Shown here piece by piece: positions 1 through 9,325 of a stretch of DNA of 64,000 nucleotides (position 1 is the first letter of the stretch; every line of letters starts with the position of its first letter). The translations under genes were made by a program, and so were the position numbers. Source of the DNA: Parasponia andersonii. Its lineage: Eukaryota; Streptophyta; Magnoliopsida; Rosales; Cannabaceae. Location: positions 429,028-493,027 of the forward strand of contig JXTB01000035.1 of the NCBI GenBank assembly GCA_002914805.1, given 5' to 3'. The notes under the pieces are model-generated. The model worked only from the letters and a program-made list of their open reading frames with translations. It made no database searches and was not told where the DNA came from.

Positions 1-1869
1 ATAATATCTAAACCATTGTGTAACCTCTTATCTAAAGACAATAATTTTGAATGGACTAAAGAATGTGAAGAAGCATTTATTAAGCTTAAAAAATTACTAA
101 CCTCTACTCCTATCATTCAACCATCCGATTGGTCTCTTCTTTTTGAAATAATGTATGATGCAAGTGACTATGCTCTTGGTGCTGTGTTGGGATAACGAAA
201 AGATGGTAAGCCACATATGATTTACTATGCAAGTAAGACTTTAAATGATGCTAAAATAAATTATTCAACCATCGAAAAAGAATTACTTACAGTAGTATTC
301 GCTTTAAAATTTCGTTCTTATCTTGTTGGTTCACCAGTAATTGTCTTTAGTGATCATGTAGCATTAAAATATCTTCTCTCAAAGAAGGATTCCAAGCCAA
401 GATTGATACGGTAGGTCTTATTGATTCAGGAGTTTGATATCGCAATCAAGGATAAGAAAGGCGCCGAAAATGTTGTCGCTGATCACTTATCAAGGCTAAC
501 AACAAAGTCATCTTTTGGGACCACACCTATCAATGATTATTTTCCTGATGAATATTTATTCTCTACCACTTTAATACCTTGGTTTGCTAACATTGTCAAC
601 TTTCTTGCAACAGGAGCTATGCCATCTGATTGGAGTAGTCAAGACAAAAAGAAGTTTTTAAGTGAAGTGAAGAACTTTTATTGGAATGACCCTTATCTGT
701 TCAAGTACTGTCCTGATCAAATCTTTCGAAGATGTATACCAGATAATGAGGTAAATAGTATCATAAACTTTTGTTATACAGAAGCATGTAGAGGTCACTT
801 TTCGTCAAAAAAGACAGCTGCAAAAATCTTGCAGTGTGGGTTTTATTGGCCAACTTTGTTCAAAGATACTCATATTTTTTGCAAATCTTGTGAAAATTGT
901 CAAAAATTAGGGTCAATTTCAAAATGTCACATGATGCCTTTAAATCTTATTTTGGTAATTGAAATCTTTGACTGTTGAGGTATTGACTTTATGGGACATT
1001 TTCCACTGTCATTTAGTTTTGTGTACATTCTAGTAGCCGTTGATTATGTATCGAAATGGGTAAAGGCAATTCCAAGTCGAAATAATGACCATAAAACAAT
1101 GATTAAATTTTTGAAAGAAAACATTTTGAGTCGATTCGGAATTCCTCGAGCCATGATAAGTGATGGGAGAACACATTTTTGTAATAAGCCATTTGAGTCA
1201 TTAATGAAGAAATATGGAATCACATACAAAGTTTCTACCACTTATCATCCTCAAACAAATGGACAAGTAGAAGTTGCAAATAGGGAGATTAAACAAATTT
1301 TGGAGAAAACAGTTAACCCAAATCGTAAAGATTGGTCTTTGAGACTTAGTGATGCACTTTGGGCTTATCGAACTGCTTTCAAAACCTCACTTAGTATGTC
1401 ACCCTATAGGATAGTTTATGGAAAACCTTGTCATTTGCCTGTGGAACTTGAACACAAAGCTTTTTGGGCTATTAAAACTTTCAACTCAAATCTTGATGTT
1501 GCTTGTAAGTTACGAAAATTGCAAATAAATGAGCTTGAAGAATTGAGAAATGATGCATATGAGAATTCAAAAATTCATAAAGCTAGAACCAAAACTTTTC
1601 ATGACAATGTAATTTCAAGAAAAAAATTTGTTGTTGGTCAAAAGGTCTTGCTTTATAATTCTCGACTTCACATATTTCCTGGAAAACTGAGATCAAGGTG
1701 GAGTGGACCTTTCATTATAAGACATGTATATACTTATGGTGCTGTTGATATTGAAAATCCTAAAAATGGTAATGTTTTTAAGGTGAATGGACAAAGACTC
1801 AAACCATTTCTTGACAATCAAATTCTTCAAGAGGAAGTCCTTTACCTCAGTGATCCATGTCATCAGTGA
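1..1869 (+). pseudogene. Athila pol fragment: RNase H and integrase
   Basis: One reading frame runs from base 1 to the stop at 1867, interrupted by three stops at 193 (TAA), 412 (TAG) and 976 (TGA). RNase H comes first (YDASDYALGAVLG, then [10 protein letters not shown] and a [10 protein letters not shown] block), with a linker to about 720. The integrase zinc region follows: the CXXC pair is present (SCENC), but the first His of the HHCC finger appears replaced by Tyr (CYTEACRGH). The catalytic core keeps D (GIDFMGHF), D (ISDGRTHF) and E ([15 protein letters not shown]). The C-terminal GPF/Y-like module is at about 1640-1810. The product would polymerise and insert element cDNA, but the copy is dead. 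Each stop sits where a one-base transition from a Gln or Trp codon would explain it (inference). Confidence 0.92.
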
Positions 1870-2892
1870 TCATAATTTGTTGTAAATCTTCAATTCTCTA
1901 TTTTTAACTTTGTTTGATCTTGCAGGTTACTTTTAGTGCGTTTGCTTGCTTCTTTCATTACTTTCCCGGTTAAGTGGCGGATAACGATACTCCGTGACCT
2001 TTAAGTCGGTTTCTTCAGTTTCCCACAATAATTGAAGGAAAAAAATTAAAATTAAAAAATTAAAAAAAATTGTGCATAAAGTTTCATTCTCTCATCAGAA
2101 TTCACAACATCTTTTTACTTCTTTCATCTTCCTTTCAATTTCATTCTTCAAGATGGATGTCACTCTTTCAAAATTGCAAAAATACTTTCATTCTCTTCCT
2201 CAAAATGCTCTGCTAAAAGTTTACCTTGCTAGGTGTGAAAGATTAAGATTACTAATGCATATGGGCATTCCTGAAGATACCCGTTAGATTATTGAAGCAA
2301 AGGTATGATTATCAGGTAAGTTTTTAAATTCATTTGTTTCATACATGCTTGGTCATGGTAAAAGCTCATTTGCAAAAAAACGTCGTGCTAAAAGAATGAA
2401 AGTTTGTCATAAATGAGCACGATGGACTTGTAATACAAAATGCCACTCTTTAGGAATGGTATCCACAAATCGTGAAGATAAAACAAACTTTATTAAGGAT
2501 GACATGAGTAAGGGGTCATTGGATGATCTCCTATCGACCCTTGAGATGCATCCTAGTGGAGATGTACATATTGCAATTCACAAATTGTGGCCCCAATTTC
2601 AACAAGAGTATGAGCAATATAGTCTTGGGAATCTGATTTTAAAAGACCCTGTTTGTCAATTTATAAGAAAATTGGATGGGAAGCCAATCCTCGACCCATA
2701 GAGGGTGTTTAAGCATTACTGGATGTAAAACCAGAGGAAGATGTGGGCCACAATCACAACTACCTGTACATATGCATGCTTTGCTCTTTTGTCGTTTTGT
2801 TAAAATTTTCAAAGTTTTATTTATTTATTTATTTTTTGACAATAGCCGACCTACCCCTATAGGTGCTATCATTGCATTACTTTTCCTATCTC
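1870..2892 (+). other. Athila post-pol spacer with small unassigned ORFs
   Basis: Non-pol part of the Athila element. Two short plus-strand ORFs (about 2153-2287 and 2456-2701, 44 and 81 codons) resemble nothing I recognise; the second reads as plausible soluble protein but has no motif. Splice-like signals are visible: a pyrimidine-rich TTGCAG acceptor near 1920-1925 and a CAGGTAAGTTT donor at 2313-2323, so this could be an intron-bearing leader of a subgenomic transcript. That is inference only. Confidence 0.4.
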
Positions 2893-2900
2893 TATAAATA
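2893..2900 (+). promoter_or_regulatory. TATA box for the LOG-like gene
   Basis: TATAAATA lies 66 bases before the ATG at 2966, followed by a C/T-rich stretch with CA dinucleotides suited to a plant start site near 2920-2935. This is the usual plant core-promoter layout and suggests a promoter separate from the LTR. There is no transcript evidence. Confidence 0.5.
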
Positions 2901-2965
2901 CATCATTTCTTGTCTCCATTTTCATTCAACTCAAACTCATTCATAAGTTTAAGAGGAGTTTTAAA

Positions 2966-3619
2966 ATGGCCGGATCCTCATCTCATAAAATCAAAAACAA
3001 TTGTGTATTTTGTGGATCCATTCCGGGGAAAGATAAAGAGTTTCTAGAGGTAGCAAATCATATTGGTAAGGTGTTAGCTGAAAGAAAAATTCATTTAGTT
3101 TATGGGGGAGGTAGTCTTGGGTTAATGGGGTGTGTGTCAACAGCTGCATTTATTAGAGGAAGTCAAGTTTTGGGAATCATCCCAAAAGCTTTGACTGAAG
3201 GAAACATCACTGGAAAAACAATTGGGGAAGAATTGAAAGTGTTAACAATGCATAAACGAATACAAAAGATTCTTGATCATTCTGACGCTTTTATTGCCTT
3301 ACCAGGGGGCATTGGAATATTAGAAGAAATTTTTCAAATTGCTTCTTGGGCTCAGCTAAAAATCCACCAAAAACCCATCGGCCTGTTAAATGTTAATGGT
3401 TTCTTTAATGGCTTGTTGTCTTTTCTAGATCATGTTGTAGAACAGAAGTTTATTTCAGACTCTTCAAGACGAATCTTCATCTCTGCTATAACTCCTGAGC
3501 AGTTGATTGATCAATTGCAAATCTATGTTCCAGAAGTTGATCCAGCCATAACTCAGTTAGACCGGTCAAACAAAGAACGTCGAAAAAAGGCCAGATTGGA
3601 TCTGTCTCTTAGTCTGTAA
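2966..3619 (+). CDS. LOG-like cytokinin phosphoribohydrolase, intronless, inside Athila
   Basis: A 217-residue uninterrupted ORF close to the usual length of plant LOG proteins, which release active cytokinin bases from their riboside 5'-monophosphates. Visible blocks: VFCGS near residue 13, the nucleotide-binding GGGSLGLMG at 47-55, MHKR at 95-98 (catalytic-type Arg98), SDAFIALPGG at 106-115, Glu120/Glu121, and a SWAQL...KPIGLLNV segment at 127-143. Two positions of the signature PGGYGTxEE are changed (PGGIGILEE) and the residue after the MHxR arginine is Ile rather than Lys, so activity or substrate preference may differ. Plant LOG genes normally have several introns; this one has none, suggesting capture through an RNA intermediate. 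It lies between pol and the 3' LTR on the element's strand. The start is the first Met, with good context (AAAATGGCC). Confidence 0.85.
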   Translation: MAGSSSHKIKNNCVFCGSIPGKDKEFLEVANHIGKVLAERKIHLVYGGGSLGLMGCVSTAAFIRGSQVLGIIPKALTEGNITGKTIGEELKVLTMHKRIQKILDHSDAFIALPGGIGILEEIFQIASWAQLKIHQKPIGLLNVNGFFNGLLSFLDHVVEQKFISDSSRRIFISAITPEQLIDQLQIYVPEVDPAITQLDRSNKERRKKARLDLSLSL

Positions 3620-4289
3620 AACTTTCTAGTCTTTTGGTTTTTCTCACAACATTTTATTTTCTTAATGTATCTTTCAGGTTTTTCAGTAGTTCATGTCACA
3701 GGTAACATTTTCTGTATTTTTCTCATTTAACTCGAGACATTTAGGATAATGTTTGATTCTGGCTGGGGGGGAAAGGATAGATAACACCCAAAAAAAAAAT
3801 TGAAAAAAAAATAATTAAAAAAAAAATCTTTTTGCTGTTATTAAAACCATTGGACATAGCAACTACGTCATTGATAGCAGAGCAAGGAGTAAGTTTATTC
3901 TTGAGACGCATCATAGTGGATATATAACATTTAGTCTTGATTTTTAAATTTCCCAATATTGTTTCATCATGCATTTCTTCTTGAATTATTCAAATTTACA
4001 AACTCTTAGATTATGTTCATATACTTATTTAGCAAATATTCATAAACCATCCTCCGCACACACATACGCACACTTTGACATCTAATTGTGGGTTGCAAAT
4101 TGAACTACTATGATACTCAAGTTCTTATATTTTATCAAAGGTCGCAACTAAGGGCAATGGTAAAATAAAAAAAAAATTAATAATAATAAAAAAGAAAGAA
4201 AGAAAAAAAAAAGTACATATTATTATAAAAAAAAAAAACCGTAAAAAAGCTTAGTTTTGTAGCCTTTTTAACTCGAGCAACTAAGCCCG
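3620..4289. other. Athila 3' non-coding region
   Basis: AT-rich sequence with long A runs (about 3788-3825 and 4168-4245) and no credible ORF. It links the LOG-like ORF to the duplicated block before the LTR. Confidence 0.5.
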
Positions 4290-4532
4290 AAGGGGTGTCT
4301 TAACACCTAGTACCCTAAGGCCAACTGGCTTGGGAGTTATTGGCCTAAAACTCGTTATAAGAGTAAAGGAGAAAGCTTAAGGAAACTAGACATTGCACTA
4401 TCTATGGTTGTCTTGTTTAATAAATGCATCTATAACCTGAGTTATTAAACTCATAAGGGTGTCTCAACACCTAATGCCTTGAGACCAACTGGTCTGGGAG
4501 TCATTAGCCTAAAGCTCGCTACATGGGTTAAG
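4290..4532 (+). repeat. Duplicated ~80 bp block upstream of the 3' LTR
   Basis: Two diverged direct copies, 4290-4370 and 4455-4532, about 165 bp apart. Shared landmarks in order are AGGGGTGTCT / AAGGGTGTCT, AACACCTA, CCAACTGG, TGGGAGT, ATTAGCCTAAA-like and CTCG. Each copy can pair internally (GGGTGT with ACACC). The copies have no ORF. They may be a structured RNA element or packaging/processing signal of the Athila transcript, which is inference. Confidence 0.7.
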
Positions 4533-4855
4533 AATGTATTTTTCACAGTATTGTGTTTAAAAAAAAAAAATAAAAACAAAAAATTGCCCCATACTCAAAG
4601 AAGCTACCCTCGGTGAAATATTAGAACTTATATTACATTTTTCAATTAAGTCCCGTGATTATGTGTTATTTTATGATCACAAAAAGGAAGGTTTATTAAT
4701 ATTTTAACTTAAGAATATTTTATTCATTAAAATTTGAGAGTTTGTTTATTTGGATAAATCAAAGAAAGAAAAAGTGATGATTACTTTGGAAGGAAATTTT
4801 GTTAAGTGATAACACTTTAATTATTAGGGACTAGTAATAAGCTGGTTAGGGGGTG

Positions 4856-6489
4856 TGATGAACGTCTAATTGTGTACATTTATTATGAGATTAGATCATC
4901 ATTATACACTTAGAGTTTCATTAAATTCCCTAATTTAAAGCACTTTTGTAGACATAGGCATAAAAGCAAGAATTACCTCTAATTTGTGCTAAATATTTGT
5001 TTCTACACAGGTTTCGTAAAATAGGTACAGATTCTAAACTACATGGGATTTTGATCCAATTCTTGAACTCATAGATTCTAGACTCAATTATTCACTAATT
5101 CCAGTTCACAAGATCTGCCCAGATTATTTTTAAATGGGTCTCAAATGGACAACATTATAAATTTGACTGCACTCACGTTCAGCCCGACACCCTTTATTAT
5201 TTGGCCCATTCTGATCTCATTACAATCTCAAATGGAGTGATTCTTGATACTATGGACATGTACACAAAATTATCTAGATGATTTGTTCTTTGAGAAAATT
5301 CAAAAGAAGCCGAAATCTGGGTAAAAATATCGGATCTTTTCACATGATAAGATCAGCAACCGATTTTGACTCAGTAAAACCTAACTTCACCAATTTTACT
5401 ATAAGAAATACATCTCCAATAGATGCAATTTTGGTGGCATACGACTTCTAAGAGATAAGGCTTCAAGTTTTCTTCTTTGATCAAGACATTTCTCGTCCAA
5501 ATTCATGAAGTTTCAGATACATCTTTGAGAGAGACTGAATCTACCAAAACAAGTTGCTAACTTGCTCTTATCCTTAGTTAACAAATTTGACTTTGTATCT
5601 CTAAATTTTCCTATAAATAGATGCTTAAGTTAGGCTTATGAGGTATCTTGGTTTTGTAAACTAGATCACTCTCTTTTATTCTCCTCTTGTTATTCATGAT
5701 ATTTTAATCTTGCTTTGTCTTCAAAGTAGTAAGAGTATTATGTTTATAGTTATGTTCATATTGTGTTCATACTTATTATTCTACTTCATCATATTTATTT
5801 AATCTTGCATGTTTCTAAGGTGAAAGGGTGAATCTCTTGGGGGAAAAATAGGTATAATCTAAATTCTAGATAGACTTCATTGTTTATATCCTTTAATCAT
5901 TGTTATATATGTGCTATTTAATTTTCTTAATCAATCTTAATACCCTCCTTGTTAAGTGGTGGGTTTTAATTCATTGTAGTCAACCTTTGGCACAACAAAT
6001 ACTTAATTCCTTTTGTACCGGTTGTGTTAGGAAGGAATTTTGATTTGCTGTAAATATAAGGTGGCATCATAAATGCTTGACCACATTTGCAAGTGTTGGT
6101 GTTATCAAAGAAAGTAATTAAGAAAACTAATCTAATCACATAAATAACTAATAATGAACCTTTAATGATTAATCTTCCGATTGGAACCTCCGTTGTGTGT
6201 GGATTCCAATTGAGTGATAAAAGATCTTAGGTTATACTTATTTGATATACCCAGGAGTGGATCCCCTAATCTTAGCAACTGTTTAATTTTGCAACTTTAT
6301 ATCGTTATATTTTTGTCACTTTTTTTCATATTGTCATAATCATCCTACAACATACTTTCTTCTATCATCTTTATTCCTGTAATATATGTGTTATAGTCTT
6401 GTATTATTCATTAACCTTCTTGTGGATCGACCTCGGTCATACCGAGTAATTTATTACTTTGACACTCCTGCACTTGGGAAAAGACTTCA
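4856..6489 (+). repeat. Athila 3' LTR
   Basis: It starts TGATGAACG right after a G-rich polypurine-like tract (GGTTAGGGGG) and ends near GACTTCA. The tail (CGACCTCGGTCATACC, then GCACTTGGG) matches the usual end of Athila-family LTRs. A TATAAATAG promoter box is at 5612-5620 with a T/C-rich start region after it. The start could be two bases earlier (TGTGATG). Without the 5' LTR the ends are judged from family features only. Confidence 0.7.
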
Positions 6490-8407
6490 TTAATTTGAAT
6501 CAGTCAATAACCTTTACCCCCATCACTTTCCATGGCCAGGTGACTTCTTTTGGGTTGAGATTTTAAAAGTTTCTAACACTTCTATCTACAAAAAAAAAAA
6601 AAAAAAAAAATCAAGAATGCAGTGGGTTAGATTTTTTTTTCTAATTTTCTTATTGCCTTTTTTAATAAAAAATACTATTTTCTAATTTTTTTTTAGAAAA
6701 ATACTATTTTTAAAGTAATTATTAATTACTATTATCTGAAAATTGAAAACTGATTACCCGTTATAAATACATTTGATTACTAATTATCAGCACTCAAAAA
6801 TTAGTTACCGATTACTAGTTACTCTTTTAGAAAATGACATTCTTTTAGAAATTTTTTAAAAAATAGAAAAATGCAGCACCATAAGTACAAAAAATTGAAC
6901 TCGCTGTATTTATTTTTAATTCTTTTTTAAAAATAGTTTATAAGACTTAATTTTTAATAGGTCGACATGACTGGGTTGGCCATGAAAAACTAGTTGAACC
7001 CAACCCAACCATGCACACAATCTAGTTGCACCATTTACCAAAGAAGGGAGAAGAGTAATTAATTATTATTATTATTATTTTGTATAGAATGTTTTTGTAC
7101 TATTCTTATAAAGCTGACTTTTCCACGGATCACGTACATCTTTTTTTCGGTGGATGTAAAATAACGTGTTAATCAAATTTCCGGAAAAATATAAATATAC
7201 CACATGCCTATATTATACCAAAATTACTATTTATTTAGTTAGGTTACTAGTTTTTTTGTTATCACTTTGATTATTTGTATCTAATTTCTAGTTTTTAGCT
7301 TCCATATTCACTTTCGTTAATAGTTTCTAATTTTTAATTATAATTATTAATTTCTAATTATTACTTTGATTATTAATTACGACCCTAGATACTAGTGTAT
7401 GATTTAATATTACCACTATTAATTCGGAAATGATTTTTGTTTATCACTACTAGTTTGATTATTAGAATTTTTTTTTTTTTTTATAACCACTAACAATTTA
7501 GTTATCGGTTTCCTTTGTTCCTAGTTTATTTAGTTACTAATTATTAATTCAATTTGGTTATTTTTTCAATATGAAAATATTTAACTAGATCTGTGTACAA
7601 AATGAGTTATCATTTAACAATGGAGTAGACATATATCAATGTAATAAAGTTCTCCAATTTTATGAGTAATCCAAGAACAAGCAAAAATAAGAATATTCAC
7701 ACAGAAAAAGGCGAAGTTTGAGAACAAATTTAGAAGAATAATTATTAAATAAACTATTACCATCTAAAAAAAGGACAAATATTTCCAAAAACTGAATTCT
7801 AGAACATTGAGAAATAACAACATTATTTCCATGAAAATAAATTAATCCTTTTAGTTTGCATATCTTTTTTTTTTAATTCAATTAGAACAACTCCCGAGAG
7901 AGATATGGCAAGAAAATTTCATAACTCTAACATTGATGCACAATCCATTTCTTGAGTTTCTAAGTTGATTCCACATTCATGAATTTCTACCTGTGTGACA
8001 AAATGATAAATTATTATTATTTTAAGACACCAAACCAAAAATGAAGAATCAAGTATAGATTTTTATCAAAATAGTTGCAGACCTAGAAATCCAAACAAGA
8101 AATTGAAAAGAAAAAATTGATATTGAAAAACCTCAACCCATTAACGAAATACTTCTATACATGAAACCAACAACTGCACTACAAATTCATATAGTTTTGG
8201 CGAAGATATTTACCTCAAAATTTTCCCTTATACTCAATCACGATGGAGCTGAAGAAAAACAAGGTAGAGCTCGAAAAAGAAGAAGAAGATGATGACAATA
8301 ATGGGTATGCAAGTCTTCTGTACAGTTGAGCCAAAGAACAACAAGAAAGATCAAGAAGAAGAAGAAGACGATGACGACGACGACAATGGGTATGTTGTCC
8401 TCTACAG
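6490..8407. other. AT-rich intergenic DNA
   Basis: No credible gene. It has long A/T runs, a foldback repeat near 6690-6870, and a stretch (7200-7560) dense in TTACTAG and TTAATTA words that looks like further decay of a similar repeat. A minus-strand ORF at 8215-8427 is rich in CTT/TCC repeats coding Ser/Phe runs, so it is low-complexity rather than a gene. Confidence 0.6.
6690..6870 (-). repeat. Foldback/MITE-like repeat, copy 1
   Basis: The left arm TTAGAAAAATACTATTTTTAAA is mirrored by the right arm ending CTTTTAGAAATTTTT. The centre carries AAAACTGATTACC, CAGCACTC and GATTACTAGTTACT. The reverse complement of 47920-48125 carries the same landmarks in the same order, so the two are inverted copies of one family. 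No transposase ORF and no clear target duplication. Superfamily not assigned. Confidence 0.5.
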
Positions 8408-8712
8408 AGACCCACCTTCTTTGTCAAGCTATTAATTCAGTTTGGCGGTGGATAGTCTATGAGAAATCTCAGATCTGAACAAGAGAGGAAAATAATGAAT
8501 AAAAGAGAGAAAAATAATATATTTCTAAAAATCACCGTACTAGAATACAATTGATTTGAGAGACCCACTTTCTTTGTCAAGCTATTGATTCAGTGTGGCG
8601 GTGGATAGTCTATGAAAATTCTCAGATCCGAACAAGAGAGGAAAATAATGAATAAAAGAGAAAAAAAAAATATATTTCTAAAAAACACTGTACTAGAATA
8701 CAATTGATTTGG
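8408..8712. repeat. Tandem duplication, 152-153 bp unit
   Basis: Unit 1 (8408-8559) and unit 2 (8560-8712) both start GAGACCCAC and share GTGGATAGTCTATGA, GAACAAGAGAGGAAAATAAT and TAGAATACAATTGATTT. A third partial start (GAGACC) is at 8713. Few differences between units suggest a fairly recent duplication. There is no credible coding content. Confidence 0.9.
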
Positions 8713-9320
8713 GAGACCGTATATCTCCAATTCTTTTTATAAGTTACCGTGTATTTCCTAATTATCACAATCATCTTTCTATTCCAAAGCCCATTACATT
8801 GAATCAAATAGGCTATTAGGGTTTAGGAAGAGGCAAGTTCGAAGAGACTCACTTAATTAAAATTACTAGAATTTAGAAGGCACAGGAATGATTACAAAAA
8901 TTTAATCCAACTACTTTTTTTTAATGAGATTTACTTTTTGTTTTACAGGATGATCACTTTATATACCATGGTATGGTATGTTTAAGACGGCATGTTAAGA
9001 AATAGGATTTTAATTAAGAATAAAATTCTAATTATTTAATAGTATTTTAGTCCATTTATGTTATTTTATATAGGGCTAATTTTGTCATTAATAAGTTTTA
9101 AATAAGGAGAGCTCCATTTGCACCTCCAAATCCCAAAAAGCACCCCTTATCTAAGCTAACCCCATTAAATAATCAAAATTTTATAATTTTAATATAAGCA
9201 CCTTATCATTCCTAAATTAGAGCTCTTCCTTCCGTACTTACTAAAATTATTCACTTATCGGTGTTGGCATCCCACCTTGACTTAAACACCTCACCTTATA
9301 ATAAAATGATGGGCTCAAGT
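8713..9320. other. Intergenic, no gene seen
   Basis: AT-rich flank between the tandem duplication and the Tekay insertion. It ends in the left copy of the target duplication (GTTTT, 9321-9325). Confidence 0.6.
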
Positions 9321-9325
9321 GTTTT

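Larger units (their letters stand above)
1..6489 (+). mobile_element. Athila-type Ty3/Gypsy retrotransposon, 3' portion
   Basis: The window opens inside the pol gene of a Ty3/Gypsy element and runs through integrase, a long post-pol region and one LTR. The integrase C-terminus has the run [14 protein letters not shown], the ordered blocks [17 protein letters not shown] and [13 protein letters not shown], and [16 protein letters not shown] near its end; this combination is characteristic of the Athila lineage. A G-rich tract lies just before the LTR near 4844-4855. The 5' LTR, gag, protease and most of reverse transcriptase lie outside the window, so target duplication cannot be tested. About 3 kb separates pol from the LTR, where Athila elements often carry an env-like ORF; here that space holds a LOG-like ORF. 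Confidence 0.88.

Noticed and set aside
2072..2701. Possible Athila env-like protein
   Set aside because: The two short ORFs show no signal peptide, membrane segment or family resemblance I can defend.
8215..8427. Ser-rich minus-strand ORF
   Set aside because: Produced by GAAGAAGAAGA and GACGACGAC repeats; no sign of a gene.
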